Shown here: positions 1 to 7,810 of the stretch, in pieces
Position numbering within the stretch: position 1 is the stretch's first letter
Layout of the letters: each line of letters opens with the position of its first letter
Assembly: GCF_014190875.1 (NCBI RefSeq)
Contig: NZ_JACHVS010000002.1
Coordinates: forward strand, 1 to 64,000
DNA from: Paeniglutamicibacter cryotolerans
GTDB taxonomy: Bacteria; Actinomycetota; Actinomycetes; Actinomycetales; Micrococcaceae
Length of the DNA stretch: 64,000 nt
Reading direction: 5' to 3'
Program-made: the position numbers and the translations under genes
Notes under the pieces: generated by a model
Told to the model about the DNA's origin: nothing
The model's input: the letters and a program-made list of their open reading frames with translations, nothing else
Databases searched by the model: none

Positions 1-237
1 TCCGATGACATGGACGTGAACATCACGAAGGAAAAGAAGCTCACCAACATGCGTGCAGCTTCCTCGGACACCTTCGAGAACATGACCCCGCCGCGCAACC
101 TGACTCTGGAAGAGTCCCTCGAATTCGCTCGCGAAGACGAGTGCGTCGAGGTTACCCCGGAAGCGATCCGCATCCGCAAGGTCATCCTGGCCGCCAACGA
201 GCGCGCGAAGTCCAACCGTGCCCGCGCCAAAGCCTAA
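1..237 (+). CDS. typA: TypA/BipA translational GTPase, C-terminal end (5' truncated by window)
   Basis: The reading frame is open from base 1 and ends at TAA 235-237. Only about 78 C-terminal residues are present. They show the closing part of TypA/BipA proteins: a KKLTNMRA stretch, then PPRNLTLEESLEFA, then a DECVEVTPEAIRIRK segment and a basic tail rich in Arg and Lys. TypA is a ribosome-associated GTPase of the EF-G family involved in stress and cold adaptation. The GTPase and beta-barrel domains lie outside the window, so the call rests on the C-terminal signature alone. The next gene starts inside its last codons. Confidence 0.85.
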   Translation, partial: SDDMDVNITKEKKLTNMRAASSDTFENMTPPRNLTLEESLEFAREDECVEVTPEAIRIRKVILAANERAKSNRARAKA

Positions 238-658
238 TCAGCCGGTAACCCGGTTCCGGGGGACCGCCATCGGCATTCTCTGCGCCCTCGGCGCGGCGGT
301 GCTGGCGGCGGTTCCCGGAACCATCCTGCAGGCGCAGCTGAGCTACGCCGGCAACGTGCCCCTGCCTTGGGGTGCGCTGCTGGCACTGGCGCTGGCTGGA
401 TCCCTGATGGTCTGGACTGGTACTTGGACGAAAAAGATCTGGGTAACTGCGCTGGCTGGCATCTCCACCTATGTGCTGGTGGCGCTGTTCTCGACCAACT
501 CGAACAACCAGCTGATCGTGGGCAGCTCGTACTTTGATGTGATTCCCGGTCCGGCGCTTGCCGGAACAATCTGGGTATACGGCATCGTGGTCGCCACGGT
601 GGTCGCACTGCTGATTGTTTCCCGGACACTGGCCGGAGCCAAGGCCCAGCGCAGCTGA
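218..658 (+). CDS. Small integral membrane protein, function unknown
   Basis: This codes for 146 residues from a GTG start, overlapping the 3' end of typA by 20 bases, so it is probably translationally coupled to it. The protein has a short basic N-terminus and four hydrophobic segments (about residues 17-38, 48-65, 74-92 and 117-138), with a short polar tail. I recognise no enzymatic motif. It is likely a four-helix cytoplasmic-membrane protein conserved next to typA in relatives; that position is the only functional hint. A strong hairpin follows it. The reading frame is convincing because nothing else fits here and the hydrophobic pattern is regular. Confidence 0.7.
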   Translation: MPAPKPNQPVTRFRGTAIGILCALGAAVLAAVPGTILQAQLSYAGNVPLPWGALLALALAGSLMVWTGTWTKKIWVTALAGISTYVLVALFSTNSNNQLIVGSSYFDVIPGPALAGTIWVYGIVVATVVALLIVSRTLAGAKAQRS

Positions 659-677
659 GCATTGTGGAGCCGACGCC

Positions 678-727
678 AAATGCGTGGGCCCGTTCATCCC
701 AAGTGGAATGAACGGGCCCACGCATTT
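678..727. terminator. Bidirectional terminator hairpin
   Basis: A perfect 20-bp stem (arms 678-697 and 708-727) surrounds a 10-base loop. It lies between the plus-strand membrane-protein gene and the minus-strand regulator, which converge here. Confidence 0.85.
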
Positions 728-748
728 GCCGTTTAACTGCTCAGTGCC

Positions 749-1243
749 TCAGCCTGCACCGAGGTCAAGATGATGCGCCATGAAGAGGGACGTAGCAACG
801 CCCTCCGGGTCGGGGGCGCGCAAGGCGTAGTCCTCGATGACCGCATGGATCCGGGAGAGCAGCTCGCGCTGATCCGCCTCATTGAGCTTCAGGCCCACAC
901 GCAGTACCTGGATCTCATTGGGTGAGAGCCCGTCGATTTCCTGGAGAAATGTATCGACCAGGACCGGTGCCGCATCCGGCAGCTTGGTGCCCCAGGACAT
1001 ACGTGTGCTGCGGTAGGGGACTTCCTTCGCACCGCGGTTGCCGCGGCGCGGCTCTTCGGCCTCGATGAAGCCGTTTGCCAGCAGTGTGCGCACATGGTGG
1101 AGGGAAGTTGCGGGGTTGATATCCAGCAGGTCGGCGATTTCCTTATTGGTGCGCGACTTGTGGAGGCAAAGGCGCATGATGCGCAACCGGATGGGGGAGC
1201 TCAGGGCTCGGGCGCGTGCCTGAACCTCTTCATCTGTGGCCAT
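749..1243 (-). CDS. ArsR-type winged-helix transcriptional regulator
   Basis: I place the start at ATG 1241-1243 (164 aa) rather than the in-frame ATG at 1294. A TATGCT -10 element (1250-1255 on the minus strand) sits exactly 6 nt upstream of 1243, and a palindrome at 1278-1294 would otherwise lie inside the coding region. The N-terminal half carries a winged helix-turn-helix (LSSPIRLRIMRLCL, TNKEIADLLDINPATSLHHVRTL), followed by an acidic helical C-terminal half that may mediate dimerisation or ligand sensing. It is divergent from an MFS exporter gene, the usual arrangement for a local repressor of efflux. The ligand is unknown; no ArsR metal-binding cysteine motif is visible. Confidence 0.8.
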   Translation of the reverse strand: MATDEEVQARARALSSPIRLRIMRLCLHKSRTNKEIADLLDINPATSLHHVRTLLANGFIEAEEPRRGNRGAKEVPYRSTRMSWGTKLPDAAPVLVDTFLQEIDGLSPNEIQVLRVGLKLNEADQRELLSRIHAVIEDYALRAPDPEGVATSLFMAHHLDLGAG

Positions 1244-1249
1244 GAAATC

Positions 1250-1294
1250 AGCATACGGGAAAAAGAGTGACTGATTGATGCATTCGAATCGCAT
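1250..1294 (-). promoter_or_regulatory. Promoter and palindromic operator candidate between regulator and MFS gene
   Basis: The -10 TATGCT (1250-1255, minus strand) lies 6 nt before the regulator start. Upstream of it is ATGCATTCGAATCGCAT (1278-1294), a near-perfect palindrome around ATTCGAAT that abuts the expected -35 position. This is a plausible autoregulatory operator. Confidence 0.5.
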
Positions 1295-1374
1295 GGGCTG
1301 TTGAGCGGGCTCTTCCGAAACAAGTGTTTGACGCTTAGTGTGGAAGCTTGCATAGATGCCGGGAGGGGAAAAGC

Positions 1375-2712
1375 TTGGCTGTCAATGAGCACCATGCTGC
1401 CCAGCCCGGGCTGCGTTCGGACCGTAACTTCCTGATGTTCTGGGCGGGGCAGGCGTTGAGCCAATTCGGTGTGCAGCTCGGCGCGATTGCGATGCCAGTG
1501 CTCGCCGTGGCGCTGCTCTCCGCCACCGAGTGGGATCTGGGAGTGCTCAACGCCTCCCAGTACCTGGCATTCCTGCTGCTGGGGCTTCCAGCCGGGGCAT
1601 GGGTTGACCATTGGCGCAAGCGCCAGGTGATGATCTGGGCCGACCTGCTCCGGGTGGCCTGCATGTTCTCGATCCCTGTTCTCTGGTACCTGGACGTCCT
1701 GGCGATCTGGCACCTGTGGGTGATTGCCGCCATTGTCGGTTGTGCCACGGTGTTCTTCGACGTCGGATACCAGTCCTACATTCCGTCGCTGGTGCGCCGC
1801 GAGCAGATTTCCGAGGCCAATGCGAAGTTGGAGGGCCTCGGGCAGGTTTCACGGCTGGCCGGGCCGGCCGCTGGCGGCGCGCTGCTTCACGTGGTCTCGG
1901 CCCCCTTGCTGTTTCTGGGACAGGGACTGGGATTCCTGATCTCGGTCATCTGTATCTGGGCCACGAAGGACCACGAGCCGGCACCGCAACCGCGCAAGCG
2001 GCACCTGCTGGCCGAAATTAGCGAGGGTCTTGGCTATGTGGTCCGGCACCGGCTGATCGGCAGCATCACTTGGGCCACGATGATCATGAACTTCTTCAGT
2101 ACATTGATCTTCACCCTGCTCCCGATCCTGGTGCTGGACCGGCTGTCCCTGAATGCCACCCAATTCGGGCTCATGTATTCCTTTGGCGCAGTCGGCGGGT
2201 TGGCCGCAGCGTCCGTCACCCCCTGGATTGCCAGGGTTCTAGGGGAGGGCCCATCGCTCGTTGTGTCCAGCCTGGCCATCGCGGTACCGATGGCAGGGTT
2301 CCCGCTATCCACCCGGGCTTCCACCGGAGGGGGCAGTTTCGCCATCCTCGCCGCGACCATGTTCCTGATGACAGCAGGGGTACTTGTCTTCAACATCATC
2401 CAGGTCAGTATGCGCCAGCGGGTTTGTCCGCCCCGGCTGTTGGGCCGGATGAATGCCTCGATCCGCTTCCTGGTATGGGGTGTCATGCCCGGGGCCGCAC
2501 TGTTCGCTGGGTGGCTGGGAACCTCCCTGGGATTGGTCCCGACGTTCTGGATCGGCATGGTCGGGTGCACCCTCGCCGTGGTCCCGCTATTGCTTTCGCC
2601 GCTACCCAGGCTGCGCGTTCTGCCCAACGAATCGGAGGAGATCGCGGAATCCGAAGGAGGCCAGCAAATCCCGGCGGACGAAGAGAGGGCCGGAGCTCAG
2701 GCTCCAGAGTAG
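1375..2712 (+). CDS. MFS transporter, EntS/TMR-like drug or metabolite exporter
   Basis: I choose the TTG at 1375 (445 aa) because a GGGAGGGG ribosome-binding site (1361-1368) lies about 7 bases upstream; the TTG at 1348 has none. The protein shows about twelve hydrophobic segments. Its opening (FLMFWAGQALSQFGVQLGAIAMPVLAV) and the loop after helix 2 (GAWVDHWRKRQVMIWADL, the MFS motif A region) are typical of MFS_3/enterobactin-exporter-like proteins, as is the IRFLVWGVMPGAALFAGWLG stretch near the end. It probably exports a small molecule by proton antiport. The divergent winged-helix gene is its likely repressor. Its last 16 bases overlap the convergent gene downstream. The substrate cannot be inferred. 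Confidence 0.85.
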   Translation: MAVNEHHAAQPGLRSDRNFLMFWAGQALSQFGVQLGAIAMPVLAVALLSATEWDLGVLNASQYLAFLLLGLPAGAWVDHWRKRQVMIWADLLRVACMFSIPVLWYLDVLAIWHLWVIAAIVGCATVFFDVGYQSYIPSLVRREQISEANAKLEGLGQVSRLAGPAAGGALLHVVSAPLLFLGQGLGFLISVICIWATKDHEPAPQPRKRHLLAEISEGLGYVVRHRLIGSITWATMIMNFFSTLIFTLLPILVLDRLSLNATQFGLMYSFGAVGGLAAASVTPWIARVLGEGPSLVVSSLAIAVPMAGFPLSTRASTGGGSFAILAATMFLMTAGVLVFNIIQVSMRQRVCPPRLLGRMNASIRFLVWGVMPGAALFAGWLGTSLGLVPTFWIGMVGCTLAVVPLLLSPLPRLRVLPNESEEIAESEGGQQIPADEERAGAQAPE

Positions 2713-2957
2713 GGCTCCCGCGGGCGCCTGCGTGCCGGGGCCTCCGGGACCTCCTTGGCAAGGGTTACCGAGGCCAGAGGCACCAGTACCTCGCCGGAGC
2801 GGGTCAGGATCCGGACGGAGGCGCCTTGGAATCCCAGGAACGACCCCAAAGCGTCCGAGTACCGAGGCGCACCCGCTGGCACCTCGCATGCCGGCAACCG
2901 GTACCTGAGCACAACACGGCGGCCAGTGGGTAGGGTGTCAAAGAAATCGGATTCCAT
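2697..2957 (-). CDS. Stand-alone SH3-like domain protein resembling the N-terminus of Rv0428c-type acetyltransferases
   Basis: The gene encodes 86 residues. The pattern (TGRRVVLRYRL, a D-x-LG step, VRILTRSGEVLVPLASVTLAKEVP) resembles the SH3-like N-terminal domain that precedes the GNAT domain in actinobacterial Rv0428c-like acetyltransferases. No GNAT domain follows: a TGA at 2697-2699 ends the frame. A TAGGAT -10 element (2964-2969, minus strand) stands 6 nt before the ATG, supporting a leaderless transcript and this start. It is convergent with, and slightly overlaps, the MFS gene. The family assignment is from memory of the motif and is moderate; a truncated acetyltransferase is the alternative. 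Confidence 0.6.
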   Translation of the reverse strand: MESDFFDTLPTGRRVVLRYRLPACEVPAGAPRYSDALGSFLGFQGASVRILTRSGEVLVPLASVTLAKEVPEAPARRRPREPYSGA

Positions 2958-3036
2958 CCCAGAATCCTACGGTCACCTCGGGACCGGGCCCTACACGGAC
3001 GGCGTCACACCCCGTCGGAGGTACTAAGCTGGAGGG

Positions 3037-3048
3037 GTGCGACGGTAG
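3037..3048 (+). other. Possible leaderless four-codon uORF upstream of fdxA
   Basis: TAAGCT (3025-3030) is followed after 6 nt by GTG CGA CGG TAG. If transcription starts at this GTG, the fdxA message would begin with a Val/Met-Arg-Arg micro-ORF and a roughly 60-nt leader. Speculative. Confidence 0.25.
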
Positions 3049-3098
3049 ATTGCCGCACACCAAGAACATTGCCGTAGCTAAGGAAGGCCCCGGGTACC

Positions 3099-3422
3099 GT
3101 GACCTACATCATCGCCCAGCCGTGCGTGGACGTAAAAGACAAAGCCTGTGTCGAGGAATGCCCTGTCGACTGCATTTACGAGGGTGAACGCGCGCTTTAC
3201 ATCCACCCCGACGAGTGCGTCGACTGCGGTGCCTGCGAGCCAGTCTGCCCGGTGGAGGCCATCTACTACGAGGATGACGTCCCTGAAGAATGGGCCGAGT
3301 ACTACAAGGCCAACGTCGACTTCTTCGATGAGATCGGCTCTCCGGGCGGAGCAGCGAAGTTCGGCAACATGGGCATCGACCACCCGATCATTGCCGTCCT
3401 TCCCCCGCAAAACCAGGACTGA
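3099..3422 (+). CDS. fdxA: 7Fe ferredoxin FdxA
   Basis: This 107-residue ferredoxin starts at GTG 3099, with an AAGGAAGG site about 12 bases upstream. It has the bacterial 7Fe arrangement: the N-terminal cysteines (C9, C17 and CPVDC) bind the 3Fe-4S/4Fe-4S pair together with the second CxxCxxCxxxCP group (CVDCGACEPVCP). The acidic C-terminal tail (DDVPEEWAEYYKANVDFF) is typical of actinobacterial FdxA. It acts as a soluble low-potential electron carrier in the cytoplasm. The dapC gene follows after 9 bases, and this fdxA-dapC pairing is common in actinobacteria, so the two are probably co-transcribed. Confidence 0.95.
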   Translation: MTYIIAQPCVDVKDKACVEECPVDCIYEGERALYIHPDECVDCGACEPVCPVEAIYYEDDVPEEWAEYYKANVDFFDEIGSPGGAAKFGNMGIDHPIIAVLPPQNQD

Positions 3423-3431
3423 GCCGAACCG

Positions 3432-4541
3432 ATGCTGACGCTTCCCGATTACCCCTGGAATGCCATGGCGCCCTACGTGGAACGGGCAGCCGCGCACCCG
3501 CAGGGAGTGGTGAACCTCTCCATCGGCACCCCGGTGGACCCCACTCCGGAACTGCTGCGCAACGCACTGGCTGCCGCTACCGACGCGCCTGGCTACCCGA
3601 CCACCCACGGTACGGTGGAACTTCGCCGCGCGATCTCCGCCTGGTATGAGCGCCGCCGGGCCACCCCGGGCCTCGACCCCGAAGACATCATGCCCACGGT
3701 CGGCTCCAAGGAACTCGTCGCCTGGCTACCGCTGCTGCTGGGCATCGGAGCCGGTGACCTGGTGGTTCGACCGACCGTCGCCTACCCTACCTACGACATC
3801 GGCGCCCGTCTGGCCGGTGCGGAATCAGTGGCTGCCGATTCCCTAGGCGAACTCAGCGAAGAACAACTTTCACGGGTCAAACTGGTGTGGGTAAATTCAC
3901 CAGGCAACCCGACCGGAATCGTCCGCAGCACCCAGGAGCTGCGCGGGCTGGTTGACGCGGCACGCGCCCTGGGCGCCGTGGTCGCATCCGATGAATGCTA
4001 CGCCGAACTGGGATGGGGACAGTGGGAAGACGGCGTGCCCGGCGTCCTGGAACCGGCAGTTTCCGGCGGGGACCTCACGAACCTGCTCGCCGTCTACTCC
4101 ATGTCCAAGCAGTCCAATCTGGCCGGATACCGAGCGGCATTCGTTGCCGGCGCCCCGAACTTGATGCCCGCACTTATTAACAACCGCAAGCACGCGGGCA
4201 TGATCGTCCCGGCCCCGGTTCAGGAGGCCATGCGCATCGGCCTGGGTGATGATTCACACGTTCAGACGCAGAAGGACCTGTATCGGGAGCGCCGTGCCAG
4301 GTTAATTCCGGCGCTTGAGGGCTTCGGGCTGCGCATTGACCATTCGGAGGCCGGACTCTACCTGTGGTGCACCGCGGGAGAAGACACCTGGCTGACCATT
4401 GGGCGTCTGGCGGACCTGGGTATCGTTGCCGGACCGGGAACTCTCTACGGCACCGCAGGCGACGGCTTTGTCCGCATCGCCTTGACCGCCACCGACGAGC
4501 GGATCGACTCGGCGGTTGAACGCCTGAACGCAGCACACTAA
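3432..4541 (+). CDS. dapC: Succinyldiaminopimelate transaminase
   Basis: This 369-aa protein is a fold-type I PLP aminotransferase. The catalytic lysine is in SMSKQSNLAGYR; the substrate/cofactor pockets show VNSPGNPTG and DECYAELGW, and a terminal FVRIALT strand is present. In actinobacteria this DapC converts N-succinyl-2-amino-6-ketopimelate and glutamate to N-succinyl-LL-2,6-diaminopimelate, in the succinylase branch of lysine and peptidoglycan diaminopimelate synthesis. The dapD and dapE genes nearby support the specific assignment over a generic aminotransferase. It lies 9 bases after fdxA. Confidence 0.93.
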   Translation: MLTLPDYPWNAMAPYVERAAAHPQGVVNLSIGTPVDPTPELLRNALAAATDAPGYPTTHGTVELRRAISAWYERRRATPGLDPEDIMPTVGSKELVAWLPLLLGIGAGDLVVRPTVAYPTYDIGARLAGAESVAADSLGELSEEQLSRVKLVWVNSPGNPTGIVRSTQELRGLVDAARALGAVVASDECYAELGWGQWEDGVPGVLEPAVSGGDLTNLLAVYSMSKQSNLAGYRAAFVAGAPNLMPALINNRKHAGMIVPAPVQEAMRIGLGDDSHVQTQKDLYRERRARLIPALEGFGLRIDHSEAGLYLWCTAGEDTWLTIGRLADLGIVAGPGTLYGTAGDGFVRIALTATDERIDSAVERLNAAH

Positions 4542-4547
4542 GACCAG

Positions 4548-4599
4548 AGGTGACTCATGGATTAGCGAACCACAGCTACTTGGCGGTAGCGTGTCACCT
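4548..4599. promoter_or_regulatory. Nested inverted repeats in the dapC-gltA gap
   Basis: AGGTGAC (4548-4554) pairs with GTCACCT (4593-4599), and inside it GCTAC (4575-4579) pairs with GTAGC (4586-4590). This may end the dapC message or fold in the gltA leader. A GGAGAGG site lies just before the gltA ATG. Confidence 0.4.
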
Positions 4600-4645
4600 G
4601 ATTACTGCACACTGGATCTATCTGTACTCCGGTTAAGGAGAGGCC

Positions 4646-5929
4646 ATGACGGAAAACAATTCTGCACGCCTAAGCTTTGGCGGCAACGAACTGGAACTAC
4701 CAGTCGTTCCCGTTGTTGAAGGCAACCACGGCTTTGACGTAGCTCAGCTGCTCAAGAGCACTGGCGGCGTCACGTATGACCCCGGCTTCATGAACACAGC
4801 GGCCACCAAGTCCGCCATTACCTACATCGACGGCGACGCTGGAATCCTGCGCTACCGCGGTTACCCGATCGAGCAGTTGGCCGAGAAGTCCAGCTTCCTC
4901 GAGACTTCCTACCTGCTGATCTACGGCAACCTTCCCTCGGCCACCGAGCTGGAAGAGTTCGACCAGAAGATCCGCCGCCACACCATGCTGCACGAGGAGC
5001 TCAAGGGCTTCTTCGGTGGCTTCCCGCGCGATGCGCACCCGATGCCCGTGCTGTCCTCCGCCGTTTCGGCGCTGTCGACCTGGTACCAGGATTCGCTGGA
5101 CCCGTTCAACGAGGAACAGGTGGAACTTTCCACCATCCGCCTGTTGGCCAAGATGCCGGTTCTGGCAGCCTACGCACACAAGAAGTCGATCGGGCAGGCG
5201 CTGCTCTACCCCGACAACTCGATGAACCTGGTCGAGAACTTCATGCGCCTGAGCTTCGGCATCGCAGCGGAGCCCTACGACATGGATCCGGTCCTGGTCA
5301 AGGCGCTTGACCAGCTGCTGATCCTGCACGCGGACCACGAGCAGAACTGCTCCACGTCCACCGTGCGCCTGGTTGGATCCTCCAACGCCAACATGTTCGC
5401 ATCGGTTTCCGCAGGCATCAATGCCCTCTTCGGCCCCGCCCACGGCGGCGCCAACGAGGCGGTGCTGAAGATGCTGCGCCAGATCCAGACCGAGGGCATG
5501 AAGCCCGAGGCGTTCATGGAGAAGGTCAAGAACAAGGAAGACGGCGTCCGCCTCATGGGCTTCGGACACCGGGTCTACAAGAACTACGACCCGCGTGCCA
5601 AGATCATCAAAGCGACGGCCCACGACATCCTGTCCAAGCTCGGCGGCAACGACGAACTGCTGGACATTGCGATGGCCCTGGAAGAGCGGGCGCTCTCGGA
5701 TGACTACTTCATCTCGCGCAAGCTCTACCCGAACGTGGACTTCTACACCGGCCTGATCTACAAGGCCATGGGTTTCCCGGAGAAGATGTTCACCGTCCTC
5801 TTCGCCATCGGACGCCTCCCGGGCTGGATCGCGCAGTGGCGCGAAATGATCCAGGACCCGCAGCTGAAGATCGGCCGTCCGCGCCAGCTCTACGTGGGCG
5901 AGCCGGAACGCAACTACCCGACCCGCTAA
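4646..5929 (+). CDS. gltA: Citrate synthase
   Basis: This 427-aa type II hexameric-like citrate synthase condenses acetyl-CoA and oxaloacetate in the first TCA step. Conserved pieces are the N-terminal beta strand region with TYIDGDAGILRYRGYPIEQL, the catalytic histidine segments HADHEQNCSTSTVR and MGFGHRVYKNYDPRAK, and the C-terminal ARG-bearing IGRPRQLYVG. The catalytic aspartate lies in the FYTGLIYKAMGFP neighbourhood. A GGAGAGG ribosome-binding site precedes ATG 4646. A strong hairpin terminator follows, so the gene looks monocistronic or the end of a unit. Confidence 0.97.
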   Translation: MTENNSARLSFGGNELELPVVPVVEGNHGFDVAQLLKSTGGVTYDPGFMNTAATKSAITYIDGDAGILRYRGYPIEQLAEKSSFLETSYLLIYGNLPSATELEEFDQKIRRHTMLHEELKGFFGGFPRDAHPMPVLSSAVSALSTWYQDSLDPFNEEQVELSTIRLLAKMPVLAAYAHKKSIGQALLYPDNSMNLVENFMRLSFGIAAEPYDMDPVLVKALDQLLILHADHEQNCSTSTVRLVGSSNANMFASVSAGINALFGPAHGGANEAVLKMLRQIQTEGMKPEAFMEKVKNKEDGVRLMGFGHRVYKNYDPRAKIIKATAHDILSKLGGNDELLDIAMALEERALSDDYFISRKLYPNVDFYTGLIYKAMGFPEKMFTVLFAIGRLPGWIAQWREMIQDPQLKIGRPRQLYVGEPERNYPTR

Positions 5930-5953
5930 TACCGGTCACGGAAACACCAACTG

Positions 5954-5994
5954 AACGGCGGCGCCAGGACCCCAAGGGTCCTGGCGCCGCCGTT
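5954..5994 (+). terminator. Terminator hairpin after gltA
   Basis: A perfect 19-bp stem (5954-5972 with 5976-5994) and a 3-base loop lie 25 bases after the gltA stop. Confidence 0.85.
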
Positions 5995-6079
5995 CGGCGT
6001 TGGCGCTCAGTAACGACACTGGCCCCGGACAGCCACGGTCACGGACGAGTACAGCATATTCCGAGCGGTTAATCAGGCA

Positions 6080-6733
6080 ATGGGACTACCCTTGAAGGAG
6101 CAGTACCACTTCGTCCGGTCAGGTGTTCCCATGTATCTTACTGAAGGCGATGGGTGGCTGGTTTCGGCCAATACCCACCGAGAAATGCTCTTGGCCCTGT
6201 ATATCCGTGACTTGGCCGGAATCCATCCGGTGGGCATGCCGGAAATATCACCTTTGAATCCCGAGGTGAAGCCCTCCGCCGCATATGAGGCCGAGCGGCA
6301 TGAGCCCGCCGAACTTCGCCAGGAATGGCAGAGCTGGTGGGAGGCGATTTTGGCAGGGACCCCCGATCTGGAGGATTCCGAGGAACCGGACTTCTCCTGC
6401 TTCGACGATTCGCCGACGCTTCAGGTGCTCATGCGCGCACACTATGGCAGCGCCATGAGTTGGGCCGAGGACCGGATCGCCGAATACGAGGCGCTCTCGC
6501 GCCGGCATGCGAGCATCGGGCGCAGGGCCCTGCTGGAGCGGATAATCGACGAACAGATCATGGAAATGGAACGCGAGCCCCGGGCCTTCACCCTGAACCT
6601 CGTGGAATTGCCGCTGACTGAACCGCGGGCCTGGTTCGTGGAGCCGTCCCTGGTGATCCTGAGCCAGCACCTGATCGAAGACCCCGAGCTGTTTCGCAGC
6701 TATCTGCAACCCGTGATCAAGTTCCTGATCTAG
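6080..6733 (+). CDS. Hypothetical protein, function unknown
   Basis: This codes for 217 residues, cytoplasmic by appearance: acidic, no signal peptide, no membrane segment, with Trp-rich stretches (WQSWWEAIL) and a C-terminal EPSLVILSQHLIEDPELFRSYLQPVIKFLI. I recognise no family motif. The frame is well defined: it is flanked by hairpins on both sides, and no competing frame shows protein character. The start at ATG 6080 is tentative because no good ribosome-binding site is visible. It sits alone between gltA and the minus-strand dapD. Confidence 0.65.
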   Translation: MGLPLKEQYHFVRSGVPMYLTEGDGWLVSANTHREMLLALYIRDLAGIHPVGMPEISPLNPEVKPSAAYEAERHEPAELRQEWQSWWEAILAGTPDLEDSEEPDFSCFDDSPTLQVLMRAHYGSAMSWAEDRIAEYEALSRRHASIGRRALLERIIDEQIMEMEREPRAFTLNLVELPLTEPRAWFVEPSLVILSQHLIEDPELFRSYLQPVIKFLI

Positions 6734-6746
6734 ATCCGCGGCAGAT

Positions 6747-6788
6747 GCCAAACGGCGGCTCCTGGGGATTCCGGGCCCGCCGTTTGGC
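6747..6788. terminator. Bidirectional terminator hairpin
   Basis: A 12-bp stem, GCCAAACGGCGG (6747-6758) with its complement at 6777-6788, and an 18-base loop separate the hypothetical gene from convergent dapD. Confidence 0.75.
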
Positions 6789-6797
6789 GATACGGTG

Positions 6798-7760
6798 CTA
6801 GTTTGTGTGCAGCACGCTGTTCAGCTCGACCTTCTGGCCGGTGCGAGGCAGTGCCTCGACGGCTCCCGTGGCCGAGTTGCGGCGGAAGAGCAGCCCCGGA
6901 ACGCCGGAGAGTTCGACGGCCTTGACCAGCTTCTCCCCGAGCTGGATCCGGGTTCCTGCCGTGACGTACAGCCCGGCTTCCACCACGCAGTCATCGCCCA
7001 CCGAAATGCCGACGCCGGAGTTGGCACCGAGCAGCACCCTGCGGCCGATCTCGATGCGTTCCTTGCCGCCGCCCGAGAGCGTGCCCATGATCGAGGCGCC
7101 GCCGCCGACATCCGAGCCGTCGCCGACAATGACCGAGGAGGAGATCCTGCCCTCGACCATGGAGGTGCCCAGGGTGCCGGCGTTGAAGTTCACGAAGCCC
7201 TCGTGCATCACCGTAGTGCCCTCGGCCAGGTAGGCGCCGAGGCGGACGCGGTCGGCATCGGCGATGCGCACGCCGGAGGGAAGGACGTAATCGACCATGC
7301 GCGGGAACTTGTCCACCCCGTAGACGGCGACTGCTCCGCGTCGGCGCAGCTTCAGCCGGGTGGTTTCAAAGTCCTCCACGGCACAGGGGCCGAAGTTCGT
7401 CCAGACCACGTTGGCCAGCAGGCCGAAGATCCCCTCGAGGTTCTGCGCGTTGGGTAACACCAGCCGGTGCGAGAACAGGTGCAGGCGCAGCCAGGCGTCG
7501 ACGGCATCGGCCGGAGCCACATCCAGGTTGATTTCCAGCGAGACGACCTGCTGCGTGGTGGAGCGGTCGGCATCGACTGCGGCCAGGGCGGATAGCTGGC
7601 CACCAAGTGCCGGGGCATCGTCCAATGAGCCAAGCACGGGTGCGGGGAACCAGACATCGAGCACCGCACCGGTCGCGCTCATCGTGGCCAGGCCATGGCC
7701 CGCTGCGATGCGGACGGGGGTGGGGGATTTAGCTGGGTTGGGGGAGTGCACTGATGTCAT
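6798..7760 (-). CDS. dapD: 2,3,4,5-tetrahydropyridine-2,6-dicarboxylate N-succinyltransferase
   Basis: This 320-residue protein uses succinyl-CoA to acylate tetrahydrodipicolinate, the branch-point step before DapC. The C-terminal half shows the left-handed beta-helix hexapeptide pattern ([61 protein letters not shown]). The N-terminal domain is the actinobacterial type, longer than the E. coli enzyme. A GGATGGAAAG site precedes ATG 7760 on the minus strand. It is divergent from dapE, with only 50 bases between the starts, so the two genes of one pathway share a promoter region. Confidence 0.95.
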   Translation of the reverse strand: MTSVHSPNPAKSPTPVRIAAGHGLATMSATGAVLDVWFPAPVLGSLDDAPALGGQLSALAAVDADRSTTQQVVSLEINLDVAPADAVDAWLRLHLFSHRLVLPNAQNLEGIFGLLANVVWTNFGPCAVEDFETTRLKLRRRGAVAVYGVDKFPRMVDYVLPSGVRIADADRVRLGAYLAEGTTVMHEGFVNFNAGTLGTSMVEGRISSSVIVGDGSDVGGGASIMGTLSGGGKERIEIGRRVLLGANSGVGISVGDDCVVEAGLYVTAGTRIQLGEKLVKAVELSGVPGLLFRRNSATGAVEALPRTGQKVELNSVLHTN

Positions 7761-7797
7761 CTTTCCATCCTAGGGGCGGTGGCGCGGCGTCGGCCGC

Positions 7798-7803
7798 TAG
7801 GCT
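7798..7803 (+). promoter_or_regulatory. -10 element of leaderless dapE transcript
   Basis: TAGGCT ends 7 nt before the dapE GTG at 7811; no ribosome-binding site is present. Confidence 0.6.
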
Positions 7804-7810
7804 GGGAAAT

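Noticed and set aside
2070..2933. A 287-codon plus-strand frame overlapping the MFS gene.
   Set aside because: Its composition (Arg, Gly, Pro, His) is typical of an out-of-frame reading of a high-GC gene.
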